A stretch of DNA of 64,000 bases from positions 221,703 through 285,702 of the forward strand of contig NZ_JAKEUQ010000008.1 of assembly GCF_022397955.1 (NCBI RefSeq), read 5' to 3'. The position numbers and the translations under genes are program-made. The notes under the pieces were generated by a model that saw nothing but the letters and a program-made list of their open reading frames with translations, ran no database searches and was not told the DNA's origin. Every line of letters begins with the position of its first letter. Positions within the stretch are counted from its first letter, which is position 1. Source of the stretch: Vibrio sp. Isolate32 (lineage in GTDB: Bacteria; Pseudomonadota; Gammaproteobacteria; Enterobacterales; Vibrionaceae). Shown here in pieces: positions 18,063-27,081 of the stretch.

Positions 18063-18908
18063 TTATTGGCGAGCCATACGCTTATTGTGGCTTGGTCTAT
18101 CTTGCTCTGTTGAACGGTATGGGTTGATATCCAGACCACCACGACGCGTGTAACGTGCAAACACAGTTAACTTCGAAGGCGCGCAGTATTTCATGATATC
18201 AGTGAAGATACGCTCAACACATTGTTCGTGGAATTCGTTGTGCTCACGGAATGAAACTAAATAGCGTAGCAGAGCTTCACGGTCAATTTGCTTGCCAGAA
18301 TATGCGATCTCAACGCTGCCCCAATCTGGTTGATTGGTGATCAAACAGTTCGACTTCAATAGGTGGCTGTGCAGTGTTTCTTCCACTTCTTGCTCGCCAG
18401 CAGCGCCTTCAAGCAATGATGCTTCAAAGTCGTAGCTCGTGATCTGGATGTCTTGGTTGTCGATACAGTCACCTTCCATCGTCACGATAGGTTGGTTGGT
18501 GTAGTCGGTTACTGAGTTTACATTCACGATCACCGTTTCGCCTGCACATGCGGACAAATCTTGGATCAGGCGCTCAGTGACTTGATCCCAGTTTTCAAAT
18601 TGAGTCTGGTTGTAGCTGTTTAGGTACAGTTTGAAAGATTTTGATTCAATTAAATTTGGGCTGGTTGCTGGGATGAAAACTTCACCGACAGCCACTTGTG
18701 GTAAGCCGTTAGTGTTTAGCCACGAAAGCTCGTACATGGTCCAAATATCATGACCAACAAAAGGCAATTCGCCGTTTAGCGCAAGATCATCGCGATTAAG
18801 GCTACGAGGTACTGGCTGCAATAAACTTACATCGTATTGGTTCGAGTACTCAGTTTTTTGGCCAAGGGTTAAACCCGCTAGCTCTTTTGCGTCAGAATAT
18901 TTGCTCAT
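18063..18908 (-). CDS. queF: NADPH-dependent 7-cyano-7-deazaguanine reductase QueF
   Basis: A 281-residue, long-form (two T-fold domains) QueF that reduces preQ0 to preQ1 in queuosine biosynthesis. Catalytic Cys188 and Asp195 are visible in [14 protein letters not shown]. The substrate and NADPH segment [17 protein letters not shown] is present in the N-terminal half, and [10 protein letters not shown] and [15 protein letters not shown] are near the C-terminus. The length matches E. coli QueF. It is divergent from syd, as in E. coli. The 54 bases between it and the TPR gene contain no clear terminator, so weak read-through is possible. Confidence 0.97.
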   Translation of the reverse strand: MSKYSDAKELAGLTLGQKTEYSNQYDVSLLQPVPRSLNRDDLALNGELPFVGHDIWTMYELSWLNTNGLPQVAVGEVFIPATSPNLIESKSFKLYLNSYNQTQFENWDQVTERLIQDLSACAGETVIVNVNSVTDYTNQPIVTMEGDCIDNQDIQITSYDFEASLLEGAAGEQEVEETLHSHLLKSNCLITNQPDWGSVEIAYSGKQIDREALLRYLVSFREHNEFHEQCVERIFTDIMKYCAPSKLTVFARYTRRGGLDINPYRSTEQDRPSHNKRMARQ

Positions 18909-19051
18909 ACTTTCGTTTCAAATTCGATTAGAATGGGGTCGATTTTACTGAATCCCCTTTACCCTGTCATTACGTCATCGCTTATTAGACAAGCTTATTT
19001 GGCAAGGAAAGGCTCAGATTCTATTTATTATTATGTGTTTAGGAGATTTTC

Positions 19052-19597
19052 ATGACTCAACGTGCTCAAGACGCACTGGTTTCTTTTAGTCAGCGATACG
19101 TTGCCGCGTGGCAACAGCAACACCAAACTTTACCTCGCAATGAGGAGTTGGTGGACATCGTATCGCCATGCGTAGAAGAAAAGAGCGGTGACGCTGTGTT
19201 ATGGAAACACTACCCGCGTGAGCAGTTTGCTGATTTTACTAACGTAGAAACGGGCATCGAGCTAACGCTGCATGAAGACATCAAAACCTTCTATGGTGCT
19301 CAATACAGCGCAGATATGAATGCGACTTTTGATGGTAACGAGCTGACTCTGTTACAGATTTGGAGTGATGAAGACTTCGAATGCCTACAAGAAAACATCT
19401 TAGGTCACCTAGTGACTCAACGTCGCTTAAAGCTAAAGCCTACGGTTTTCATCGCCGCGACCGATGCAGAGCTGGATGTTATCTCTATCTGCAACCTAAC
19501 GGGTAACGTGATTTTGGAGCGTTTAGGCACCAAAAATCGTGATGTACTCGCTGAGACATTGGCAGAATTTTTAGAAAAGCTACAACCAGCGGTATAA
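19052..19597 (+). CDS. syd: SecY-interacting protein Syd
   Basis: A 181-residue acidic cytosolic protein that binds SecY and may proofread or dampen the translocon. Diagnostic stretches are [40 protein letters not shown] and [15 protein letters not shown], with [18 protein letters not shown] near the C-terminus. A good ribosome site (AGGAGAT) lies at 19041-19047. The next gene begins 4 bases after the stop, implying co-transcription with the Zn-ribbon protein. Confidence 0.95.
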   Translation: MTQRAQDALVSFSQRYVAAWQQQHQTLPRNEELVDIVSPCVEEKSGDAVLWKHYPREQFADFTNVETGIELTLHEDIKTFYGAQYSADMNATFDGNELTLLQIWSDEDFECLQENILGHLVTQRRLKLKPTVFIAATDAELDVISICNLTGNVILERLGTKNRDVLAETLAEFLEKLQPAV

Positions 19598-19601
19598 ATA
19601 G

Positions 19602-20378
19602 ATGTACGTACTAGAACTTCAATTTGAGTGTTTTGATAACACAACGGTAAGCGCTGTCGACAAGGCTGTTAATGGCTTAATGGATGCACTTCGTTATAAC
19701 GGGCAAGTGTTGGGTCGTGAATTTCCTATCGTGATGGGTGACGGCGAGTTTTACGTTCGTGTTGTCTGCCCGGAGCAAGATAGCTTACACCCTCGCAACC
19801 ACTCAGATTTTGTGAAAGTGTGCTTGGATCGTCTGTCTAATGCGAGCCTACTTACTCCTAAAATGCGCTTACTGGGTCGAGATTTGAATTCAGAAGAAGT
19901 GGCTGAAGATGAAGCGCCTAGTTGGCAAGTACTGTACACCACCTTTGTGCATACCTGTTCACCGCTACGCAGTGGTGATAGCTTGTTGCCGATCCCACTA
20001 TATCGTAATCCACCTACCTTTAATGGCGACCATAAAGCTGTGCTGAAATGGCAGACGGAATGGCAAGCCTGTGATGAAGTACAAATGGGTGGTGGTTGTC
20101 GAGCTGAACACGCGACCTTGACGGAAATCAGCGATACCAAAAGCGTACTGTTCAAACGCGGTTGGGGCTTAAGAGGGCGTATCGAATACCTGACTAAGAT
20201 TCCTACTTACTACTACTTGTACCGTGTGGGTGGCATTAGTTTGAAAGACGAAAAAGAGCGTAAATGTCCGCAATGTGGTGGCGAATGGCTGCTAGATGCG
20301 CCGATCCACGATATTTTCTATTTCAAGTGTGATGATTGCCGTCTGGTATCAAACATCTCTTGGGATCAGCTAAAGTAA
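19602..20378 (+). CDS. Zn-ribbon-containing protein (DUF2310 family)
   Basis: A 258-residue protein of a Vibrio/Shewanella-type family of unknown function. The N-terminus is a mixed alpha/beta region. A hydrophilic middle (EQDSLHPRNHSDFVKVCLDR, HTCSPLRSGDSLLPIPLY) precedes a C-terminal zinc ribbon with two knuckles, CPQCGG and CDDC, about 20 residues apart. The family has been annotated as possibly nucleic-acid binding, which is inference only. It forms a two-gene unit with syd and ends at a strong bidirectional terminator shared with metQ. Confidence 0.85.
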   Translation: MYVLELQFECFDNTTVSAVDKAVNGLMDALRYNGQVLGREFPIVMGDGEFYVRVVCPEQDSLHPRNHSDFVKVCLDRLSNASLLTPKMRLLGRDLNSEEVAEDEAPSWQVLYTTFVHTCSPLRSGDSLLPIPLYRNPPTFNGDHKAVLKWQTEWQACDEVQMGGGCRAEHATLTEISDTKSVLFKRGWGLRGRIEYLTKIPTYYYLYRVGGISLKDEKERKCPQCGGEWLLDAPIHDIFYFKCDDCRLVSNISWDQLK

Positions 20379-20428
20379 CGACGGTGTTCTTAGCATGATA
20401 GGCTTATGAGTGAGCTTCGAGTAATCGA

Positions 20429-20460
20429 AAAAGGGGCTGACATTATGTCAGCCCCTTTTG
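20429..20460. terminator. bidirectional terminator between the Zn-ribbon gene and metQ
   Basis: AAAAGGGGCTGACAT and ATGTCAGCCCCTTTT form a near-perfect 15-bp stem flanked by A and T tracts, between convergent genes. Confidence 0.92.
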
Positions 20461-20489
20461 GTATCTATAGGGTAGTGAAGTGAGGCAGA

Positions 20490-21299
20490 TTACCAGCCTT
20501 TAACTACGCCACCTTGGAAGATGTCAGAAGCTGCTTTGTACACTTCTTCAGTTTGGTAAGCTTTAACGAAGTTTTGTACGTTCTCAGCGTTTAGGTTCTC
20601 TTCACGAGACACAATTAAGTTCACGTATGGAGACTCTTTGTCCTCAACGAATACGCCATCTTTTTGTGGAGTCAAGTTGATAGAGCTCGCGTAAGTTGTG
20701 TTGATGATAGACAGAGCTACGTCATCAAGAGAACGTGGTAGTTGTGCTGCGTCTAGCTCAACAATCGTTAGGTTCTTAGGGTTCTTAACGATGTCACGTA
20801 CTGTTGCAAGAAGACCTGCACCTTCACGAAGCTCAAGAAGACCTTGTTGCTCAAGAAGAAGTAGAGAGCGACCTAGGTTTGTTGGGTCGTTTGGTACAGC
20901 AATACGAGCACCGTCTTGGATTTCGTCTACCGATTTCACTTCTTTAGAGTAACCCGCAATAGGGTAAACAAACGTGTTACCAGCGATAGTTAGCCTGTAG
21001 CCACGGTCAGCCACTTGCTGATCTAGGTACGGTGCGTGTTGGAATGCGTTGATGTCGATAGAACCATCATCTAGAGCTGCGTTTGGTGTTACGTAGTCTG
21101 TGAAAGTTACTAGCTCAACATCTAGGCCGTATTTCTCTTTCGCTACTTTAGCTGCCACTTCAGCAACTTGAGCTTCTGCACCTGCCATTACGCCAACTTT
21201 TACTTTAGAAGTATCCACTTCTTTATCACCACAACCTGCTAGAACTAGCGCGGAAGCTGCTGCTGCGATAGTTAGTAAACCTTTAAGGCTAAATTTCAT
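20490..21299 (-). CDS. metQ: methionine ABC transporter substrate-binding lipoprotein MetQ
   Basis: A 269-residue NlpA-family lipoprotein. The signal sequence ends in the lipobox LAGC with Cys23 as the lipidated residue. DTSKVKVGVMAGAEAQVAEV, FTDYVTPNAALDDGSIDINA and FQHAPYLDQQV follow, all MetQ hallmarks. It binds L- (and D-) methionine in the periplasm for MetNI. It is the third gene of metN-metI-metQ, 81 bases after metI. The start is well supported by AAGGAGATT just upstream. Confidence 0.96.
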   Translation of the reverse strand: MKFSLKGLLTIAAAASALVLAGCGDKEVDTSKVKVGVMAGAEAQVAEVAAKVAKEKYGLDVELVTFTDYVTPNAALDDGSIDINAFQHAPYLDQQVADRGYRLTIAGNTFVYPIAGYSKEVKSVDEIQDGARIAVPNDPTNLGRSLLLLEQQGLLELREGAGLLATVRDIVKNPKNLTIVELDAAQLPRSLDDVALSIINTTYASSINLTPQKDGVFVEDKESPYVNLIVSREENLNAENVQNFVKAYQTEEVYKAASDIFQGGVVKGW

Positions 21300-21380
21300 A
21301 ATAATCTCCTTTTAATAAATCTATTTAATTTGGTTCAGACGACTCTTGTCTTAGATAGTTTGCGTTTTAACGCTGAGTCT

Positions 21381-22064
21381 TTATCTGTGGTCAACGCGGC
21401 GAACTAATGAATCACCGATTGATTGAATAATTTGTACTAGCACAATCAACATAACTACCGTCACAGCCATGATGGTCACATCGTAGCGGTGGAATCCGTA
21501 ACGAATCGCGACATCACCTAGGCCACCACCGCCCACAGTTCCGGCCATTGCTGAGTAGCTCACTAGAGTCACTAGCGTAATCGTTACTGAGTTGATGATA
21601 GTCGGTAGTGCTTCTGGAAGCAGAACCTTATTGATGATTTGTGTTGGTGTTGCGCCCATTGATTGAGCTGCTTCCACAAGACCTGTTGGTACTTCAAGTA
21701 GCGCACTTTCGATAAGTCGAGCTACGAATGGGATAGCGCCAATTGTCAGTGGAACAATCGCTGCTGTTGTACCGATGAAGGTACCAATCAGCATCTTAGT
21801 CAGTGGGATAATCGCAACCATCAACACTAAGAAAGGCACTGAACGACCGACGTTCACAATCGCACCTAGAATCTTGTTTACTTTGGTGTTCTCTAACAGG
21901 CCACCTTTTTTAGTCGTGTGTAGAACCACGCCTAGTGGAATACCGACAGCGAAGCCTACAATGCCAGCGACAGCAACCATGTAAAGTGTTTCGCCTGTTG
22001 CGCCTAATAGAAGGTTACCGTTAAGGCTGATCCAGTCAGCAATCTCGTTGAAACTAAAGGACAT
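21381..22064 (-). CDS. metI: methionine ABC transporter permease MetI
   Basis: A 227-residue inner-membrane permease with five hydrophobic segments and the EAA loop that contacts the ATPase ([20 protein letters not shown]). The ATG at 22064 ([11 protein letters not shown]) has GAGGTG eight bases upstream and overlaps the metN stop by 11 bases. An in-frame TTG two codons earlier is less likely. It transports methionine with MetN and MetQ. Confidence 0.95.
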   Translation of the reverse strand: MSFSFNEIADWISLNGNLLLGATGETLYMVAVAGIVGFAVGIPLGVVLHTTKKGGLLENTKVNKILGAIVNVGRSVPFLVLMVAIIPLTKMLIGTFIGTTAAIVPLTIGAIPFVARLIESALLEVPTGLVEAAQSMGATPTQIINKVLLPEALPTIINSVTITLVTLVSYSAMAGTVGGGGLGDVAIRYGFHRYDVTIMAVTVVMLIVLVQIIQSIGDSLVRRVDHR

Positions 22065-23088
22065 AACCAAGCACCTCTACTTTTACATTGTTATCGCGTA
22101 GGAATTGGATAGCAGCATTATCATCTGCTTCATTACCGAACAGTTCAGCAACCATCATGCCGAACTTCACACCGCCGGCGTAATCAAGGTCAGAGCTTAG
22201 GATGCTGACATCGATATTGAATTTGCGTGCAATCTGCGTCATCAACGGAGCATCAACCGTAGCACCAGTAAACTCAAGGCGTACCAGCGGGTAGCTGCTG
22301 TTTACACGAGTCTGTTGCAAGCGTGCTTGGTAATCTTCGGGAATCGTCAGATCCAGCGTTGAACGAATGAATTGATGCGCAAGCTCAGTTTTAGGGTGAG
22401 CAAAGATGTCACCAACTGTGCCTTTCTCTACCAATTCACCACCGCCGATGATCGCCACTTCGTGACAAATGCTCTTAACCACATCCATCTCGTGCGTAAT
22501 AAGCAGGATCGTGATGTTCAGCTTGCGGTTGATTTCACGCAGTAGCTCAAGAATCGATTGGGTAGTCGCAGGATCCAATGCGCTGGTCGCTTCATCACAC
22601 AGCAGTACTTTCGGATCAGAGGCCAGTGCACGAGCAATCGCCACACGCTGTTTTTGACCGCCACTTAGATTTGCAGGGTAAGTGTCACGCTTATCAGCCA
22701 AGCCAACGAGTTCAAGTAACTCACTCACTTTCGCTTCAATAATCGCTTTATCTTTACCAGCAAGTTCTAAAGGCAGTGCTACATTGTTAAATACAGCACG
22801 AGAAGACAGCAGGTTGAAGTGTTGGAATATCATGCCGATATTACGGCGCGCTTCGCTAAGTTCAGATTTGCTGAGTTTTGTCAGGTCGATACCGTCAACA
22901 ATCACTTCACCTGAAGTCGGGGCTTCCAACATATTTACACAGCGGATTAGGGTACTTTTGCCTGCACCTGAAGAGCCGATGACTCCAAAGATTTGACCTT
23001 GAGGAATGTGGAGGTTGATATCAATTAAGGCGTTGATTTCTTTAGTGCCTTGATAAAAAACCTTGTTGACTTGATTCACTTTAATCAT
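22054..23088 (-). CDS. metN: methionine ABC transporter ATP-binding protein MetN
   Basis: A 344-residue ATPase. Walker A is [11 protein letters not shown], the signature is [15 protein letters not shown], Walker B is [12 protein letters not shown], and the H-loop is [12 protein letters not shown]-terminal NIL/ACT-like regulatory domain (about 265-344) binds methionine and trans-inhibits transport in the E. coli homologue. It is the first gene of metNIQ. A MetJ operator about 100 bases upstream implies repression when S-adenosylmethionine is plentiful. Confidence 0.97.
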   Translation of the reverse strand: MIKVNQVNKVFYQGTKEINALIDINLHIPQGQIFGVIGSSGAGKSTLIRCVNMLEAPTSGEVIVDGIDLTKLSKSELSEARRNIGMIFQHFNLLSSRAVFNNVALPLELAGKDKAIIEAKVSELLELVGLADKRDTYPANLSGGQKQRVAIARALASDPKVLLCDEATSALDPATTQSILELLREINRKLNITILLITHEMDVVKSICHEVAIIGGGELVEKGTVGDIFAHPKTELAHQFIRSTLDLTIPEDYQARLQQTRVNSSYPLVRLEFTGATVDAPLMTQIARKFNIDVSILSSDLDYAGGVKFGMMVAELFGNEADDNAAIQFLRDNNVKVEVLGYVL

Positions 23089-23186
23089 AGAGAAACCCGT
23101 GCAGGTAGAACAGAATAATATGTCGATAGCTCGCTCGATTTACAGACGATGCTATGGTGTTCTATGATCTAAGTCAATAGATATTT

Positions 23187-23210
23187 TTACGTCTAGACGG
23201 CTAAACGTCG
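23187..23210. promoter_or_regulatory. MetJ operator of metNIQ (three tandem met boxes)
   Basis: Three adjoining 8-mers, TTACGTCT, AGACGGCT and AAACGTCG, match the met box AGACGTCT at 6, 7 and 6 of 8 positions. Tandem boxes with 8-bp periodicity are how MetJ-SAM binds. The site lies about 100 bases before metN; it might also touch gmhB expression, which reads the other way. Confidence 0.85.
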
Positions 23211-23328
23211 ATTGTATTGATAAGCTAGAAACAAATCGTTAACGAACGCAAAACTAAATAGATAGTGATGAAGCAAATAAAGCGTGTAATAATTAATGAT
23301 TAATAGAGAGTTGATAGAGAACAAAATT

Positions 23329-23880
23329 TTGTCTAAACCTGCTGTTTTTTTAGATCGTGATGGTGTGATTAACGTTGATCACGGCTACGTACATGATGAG
23401 CATGACTTTGAATACATCGATGGTGTGTTTGAAGCGGCGAAAGCGTTTAAAGATATGGGTTATTTATTGGTGCTAGTGACCAACCAATCTGGTATTGCTC
23501 GCGGCATGTTTAGTGAAGACCGTTTTCTTTCTTTAACGCAGTGGATGGATTGGAACTTTGTCGATAACGGCGTTGAGCTTGATGGCATCTATTACTGCCC
23601 GCACCACGCTGAACACGGTATTGGTGACTACAAGCAAGATTGTGAATGTCGTAAACCAAAGCCAGGTATGTTCATTTCTGCTCGTGACTTTCTGAAGATT
23701 GATATGGCTAACTCGGTCATGATCGGCGATAAAGCTGAAGACATGATGGCTGCAGAAGCGGCAGGTGTTGGCACCAAAGTACTGGTAAGAACCGGTAAGC
23801 CAATCACTGAAAAGGGTGAAGCGCTAGCTAGTGTGGTACTTGATAGCATTAAAGATGTACCTGCTTTCTTAAAAGGTTAA
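23329..23880 (+). CDS. gmhB: D-glycero-beta-D-manno-heptose-1,7-bisphosphate 7-phosphatase GmhB
   Basis: A HAD-family phosphatase in the ADP-heptose pathway for the lipopolysaccharide inner core. The nucleophile motif is FLDRDGVIN, motif II is [10 protein letters not shown], and the zinc-binding cysteine/histidine loop is [20 protein letters not shown]. Motif III is KPKPGM and motif IV is IGDKAEDM. The homology start corresponds to [12 protein letters not shown] place it at TTG 23329, which has AGAGAA upstream and gives 183 aa. An ATG at 23296 would add 11 residues ([11 protein letters not shown]) but lacks a ribosome site. It diverges from metNIQ. Confidence 0.93.
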   Translation: MSKPAVFLDRDGVINVDHGYVHDEHDFEYIDGVFEAAKAFKDMGYLLVLVTNQSGIARGMFSEDRFLSLTQWMDWNFVDNGVELDGIYYCPHHAEHGIGDYKQDCECRKPKPGMFISARDFLKIDMANSVMIGDKAEDMMAAEAAGVGTKVLVRTGKPITEKGEALASVVLDSIKDVPAFLKG

Positions 23881-23943
23881 GACACTAAGTCTCTTTCACT
23901 TAGATATAAGTGTTGTTCACTATATAAAGATGAGGAACGTAGC

Positions 23944-24279
23944 ATGAAAGCATTGTTGATAGCATCTCTATGTACGGTAGCGTTGTTCGGGTGTTCTAAA
24001 TCCGCAGCGCCTGATGGTGCAGTATCGGACGATCAATTCGTGACTTATCAATGTGAGTCTGACGCTTCATTTAAGGTCGCTTACCTTGGTAATGAAAAAG
24101 CGGTATTACGTTTGCCAGAGAATGAATATCGCCTCACTCAAATAGCGGCAGGTTCAGGAACGAAGTACATCTTAGATGATGGAACCTCTGAACTGATCAA
24201 TAGCGTCACTTTACGCACTAAAGGTGACAACGCACGTCTAGAACTTGGTCGTGTCGTCTATAAAAATTGTCGAAAGTAA
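23944..24279 (+). CDS. MliC-like lipoprotein (C-type lysozyme inhibitor family)
   Basis: A 111-residue lipoprotein with signal MKALLIASLCTVALFGC and lipidated Cys17. The mature part has the MliC pattern: VTYQCESDASFKVAYLG, then AVLRLPENEYRLTQIAAGSG, then a C-terminal cysteine (YKNCRK) that would disulfide-bond to the first. MliC/PliC proteins block host C-type lysozymes. Here the usual SGA-Y active loop reads GSGTKY, so potency is uncertain. It has a clear ribosome site (GAGGAA) and its own terminator. Confidence 0.75.
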   Translation: MKALLIASLCTVALFGCSKSAAPDGAVSDDQFVTYQCESDASFKVAYLGNEKAVLRLPENEYRLTQIAAGSGTKYILDDGTSELINSVTLRTKGDNARLELGRVVYKNCRK

Positions 24280-24312
24280 GTCATAGTTAACTCCTAAGAT
24301 TTACAAACAGTT

Positions 24313-24340
24313 AAGTGAGGGAATCTACCCTCACTTTTTC
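24313..24340 (+). terminator. terminator after the MliC-like gene
   Basis: AAGTGAGGG/CCCTCACTT with a six-base loop is followed by TTTTC. It ends about 29 bases before the treR ATG. Confidence 0.85.
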
Positions 24341-24368
24341 TTCTCTTCCCTTTAACGTTAGACTTTTT

Positions 24369-25313
24369 ATGAGCAAAAAACTCACTATTCTCGATATTGC
24401 TAAGCTGTCCGGTGTTGGTAAGTCAACCGTATCTCGCGTTCTGACCAATGATCCAAAAGTGAAACCTGAAACCCGTGAAAGGGTGGAAAGAGTAATTCAA
24501 GAATCTGGGTACACGCCTTCAAAGTCTGCGCAATCAATGCGCGGTGGCAGCCAAAAAGTCATCGGCGTGATTATCTCTCGTTTGGATTCCCCCTCTGAAA
24601 ACAAAGCCGTTAGCACTATGCTGGCCGAGTTGTATCGAGCGGATTACGATGTCGTGATCATGGAAAGCCAACTCGACAGAGAAAAAGCCAACGAGCATCT
24701 TCAGGTTCTTAAACGTCGTAACGTTGATGGCATTATTGTATTTGGCTTTACTGACTGCGATATTCCTGCAATCGAAGCGTGGGGACACAAAGCCGTGGTG
24801 ATTGCTCTGGATACCGAGAATGTGACGTCGATTAACTACGATAACCAACAGGTGATCAATAGTGCGTTAGTACACCTGTCGGATCAGGGGATCTCCGATG
24901 TTGGATTTATTGGCGTTGACCCTAGCGATAAATCAACGGGTGAACTGCGTCTCAAGGCTTACCTCGATTGGTGTGAAAGCACTGGAGTGATTGCGAATTA
25001 TCGTACTGGACAGCTTCATCATGAAAGCGCTTATCAGCTGGTGGATGAGGTACTGACTCCTACAACTCAAGCAGTTGTTTGTGCCAGTGACACATTGGCT
25101 CTTGGCGTGATCAAGCGTCTACAAGAACTACAACGTGAAGATGTGGTCGTAACAGGCGTTGGTGGCAATGATCTTCTCTCTTTCTTGTTTCCTCGCGTAT
25201 TTAGCATTGATCCAGGCTACCAAGCTGCAGGTAAGTTGGCGGCTAATCTATTGATCTCTCAGCTTTTAGGGAATTCAGAGATCTCTCATCACACCCAATC
25301 TCCGATTCTATAA
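24369..25313 (+). CDS. treR: trehalose operon repressor TreR (LacI family)
   Basis: A 314-residue LacI-type regulator. The helix-turn-helix is TILDIAKLSGVGKSTVSRVL. The core has AQSMRGGSQKVIGVIISRLD, VLKRRNVDGIIVFGFT and CASDTLALGVIKRLQE, closely resembling E. coli TreR, which senses trehalose-6-phosphate. I chose MSKKLTILD at 24369. Upstream in-frame codons run into the preceding terminator. Two palindromic operators of the TGGGAAnnTTCCCA type lie between it and treB, so it represses treBC and possibly other targets. Confidence 0.95.
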   Translation: MSKKLTILDIAKLSGVGKSTVSRVLTNDPKVKPETRERVERVIQESGYTPSKSAQSMRGGSQKVIGVIISRLDSPSENKAVSTMLAELYRADYDVVIMESQLDREKANEHLQVLKRRNVDGIIVFGFTDCDIPAIEAWGHKAVVIALDTENVTSINYDNQQVINSALVHLSDQGISDVGFIGVDPSDKSTGELRLKAYLDWCESTGVIANYRTGQLHHESAYQLVDEVLTPTTQAVVCASDTLALGVIKRLQELQREDVVVTGVGGNDLLSFLFPRVFSIDPGYQAAGKLAANLLISQLLGNSEISHHTQSPIL

Positions 25314-25375
25314 TCCACTCAATTAAGCGAAATTGAACCGCTTAGATTAAAATTAGAGTGTGATCTCTTTCAATT

Positions 25376-25393
25376 AATGGGACTGTTCCCATT
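25376..25393. promoter_or_regulatory. TreR operator 1
   Basis: AATGGGACTGTTCCCATT is an 18-bp near-palindrome with core TGGGACTGTTCCCA, matching the TreR operator form TGGGAACGTTCCCA. It lies just upstream of the -10 at 25418. A half CRP-like TGTGATC occurs at 25359. Confidence 0.85.
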
Positions 25394-25417
25394 TTAATTT
25401 ATCATTCATGCAGGCAT

Positions 25418-25423
25418 TATAAT
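25418..25423 (+). promoter_or_regulatory. -10 element of the treB promoter
   Basis: TATAAT lies between the two TreR operators, with no good -35. That is typical of a promoter needing an activator such as CRP. Transcription would start near 25430, at operator 2. Confidence 0.6.
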
Positions 25424-25432
25424 AACCGTAAT

Positions 25433-25446
25433 TGGGAATGTTCCCA
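25433..25446. promoter_or_regulatory. TreR operator 2
   Basis: TGGGAATGTTCCCA is a near-perfect palindrome centred near the predicted treB start site, so bound repressor would block initiation. It is 55 bases from operator 1 (start to start), allowing cooperative binding or looping. Confidence 0.87.
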
Positions 25447-25517
25447 TTAATCTAGATCTGAGTGGTTATAGCTGCATGGTTTAGATGAGCAATTGAATGA
25501 AACCAGGGTGGGGTAGT

Positions 25518-26942
25518 ATGAGTAAGATAGCGAAGCAAGACGTTGCGCGTCTTATCGAGTTAGTCGGTGGTAGAGAAAACATTGCGAGTGTCAGCCACTG
25601 TCTGACTCGACTGCGTTTTGTATTGAACGATACAGAGCAGGCCAACAAAGCTGAACTCGAAAAACTGAAGCTAGTAAAAGGCTGTTTTACTAACGCAGGC
25701 CAATTCCAAGTTGTGATTGGCACTGAAGTTGATGAAGTGTACGCACTTCTGATTGAACAGACAGGTAAAGAGGCATCATCAAAAGATGAGGCGAAGTTGG
25801 CTGCTCGTCAAAATATGAACTTCCTTGAGCGTGGTATCTCCCATTTAGCCGAAATTTTCGTACCACTGCTGCCTGCCATCATTACTGGTGGTTTGATTCT
25901 TGGTTTCCGTAATGTGATTGGCGACATTCGCATGTTCGACGGCAAAACCCTAGTTGAAATCAGTCAATTCTGGGCAACCGTTCACTCTTTCTTATGGCTG
26001 ATCGGCGAAGCTATTTTCTTCTTCCTACCGGTTGGCGTCTGTTGGGCAACGGTTAAGAAGCTTGGCGGAACCCCTATTTTGGGTATCACGCTCGGCGTGA
26101 CCTTGGTTTCACCACAACTCATGAACGCATACATGATAGGTAAATCGGTACCTGAGGTATGGGATTTTGGACTGTTTGTGATTGAGAAAGTCGGTTATCA
26201 GGCTCAGGTGATCCCTGCGATGTTAGCGGGTGTGGCTTTGGCGTTCATTGAAACCAATCTTAAGCGCATCGTCCCAGCTTACTTGTACCTAGTGGTTGTG
26301 CCATTTGTATCGATTATTTTGTCTGTGATTCTAGCGCACGCTTTCATTGGCCCATTCGGTCGTATGTTAGGCGATGGTGTGGCATTCGCGGCTAAAGCGG
26401 CAATGACAGGTGATTTTGCGATTCTTGGTTCAGTGGTATTTGGCTTCCTGTACGCACCTTTGGTTATCACGGGTATTCACCACACCACCAACGCGGTGGA
26501 TCTGCAACTGATGCAAGACTTAGGCGGTACACCAATCTGGCCTTTGATTGCACTATCAAACATTGCACAAGCATCGGCAGTAGTCGGAATCATTATCTTG
26601 AGCAAGCGTGAAGGTGAGCGAGATATTTCGGTTCCTGCGGCAATTTCAGCTTACTTAGGTGTAACAGAGCCTGCGATGTACGGCATCAACCTTAAATACA
26701 AATTCCCAATGCTGAGCGCAATGATTGGTAGTGCTGTTGCAGCTGCAATCTGTGGTAGCGCAGGTGTGATGGCGAATGGTATCGGTGTTGGCGGCTTGCC
26801 GGGCATCCTATCGATTCAACCTCAATATTGGTCGATTTACCTGGTCGCGATGCTGGTGGCGATAGTACTTCCTATCACGTTAACTCTGTTCTTCTACAAG
26901 CGAGCGCAGTCGAAAGGTGAGCTAGAAACTACGAACGCGTAA
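25518..26942 (+). CDS. treB: PTS trehalose transporter subunit IIBC (TreB)
   Basis: A 474-residue membrane protein that imports trehalose as trehalose-6-phosphate. The N-terminal IIB domain has the phosphorylated cysteine in VSHCLTRLRF. The IIC domain has about ten membrane segments, with GGLILGFRNVIGD, GGTPILGITLGVTLVSPQLM, TGIHHTTNAVDLQ and VTEPAMYGINLKYKFP. There is no IIA domain, so EIIA-Glc is presumably used as in E. coli. The start at 25518 (MSKIAKQD) has a GGGG ribosome site; an ATG seven codons earlier is less likely. Confidence 0.96.
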   Translation: MSKIAKQDVARLIELVGGRENIASVSHCLTRLRFVLNDTEQANKAELEKLKLVKGCFTNAGQFQVVIGTEVDEVYALLIEQTGKEASSKDEAKLAARQNMNFLERGISHLAEIFVPLLPAIITGGLILGFRNVIGDIRMFDGKTLVEISQFWATVHSFLWLIGEAIFFFLPVGVCWATVKKLGGTPILGITLGVTLVSPQLMNAYMIGKSVPEVWDFGLFVIEKVGYQAQVIPAMLAGVALAFIETNLKRIVPAYLYLVVVPFVSIILSVILAHAFIGPFGRMLGDGVAFAAKAAMTGDFAILGSVVFGFLYAPLVITGIHHTTNAVDLQLMQDLGGTPIWPLIALSNIAQASAVVGIIILSKREGERDISVPAAISAYLGVTEPAMYGINLKYKFPMLSAMIGSAVAAAICGSAGVMANGIGVGGLPGILSIQPQYWSIYLVAMLVAIVLPITLTLFFYKRAQSKGELETTNA

Positions 26943-26952
26943 TGCATTTAAT

Positions 26953-26985
26953 AAGCGATGACTCCAAAGTGAGTTATCGCTTTTT
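26953..26985 (+). terminator. hairpin with T-run between treB and treC
   Basis: AAGCGATGACTC pairs with GAGTTATCGCTT (one G-U) and is followed by TTTTTCT. It would attenuate read-through into treC or protect the treB 3' end. Confidence 0.7.
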
Positions 26986-27081
26986 CTCTTAGTTATAGCT
27001 TTTTCTTTTAGTTATAACGGCTATTCGACCATGTAAGCATGGTGATTTTTATTTATATTTTCTGGTAAGTGAGTGTTAGAG

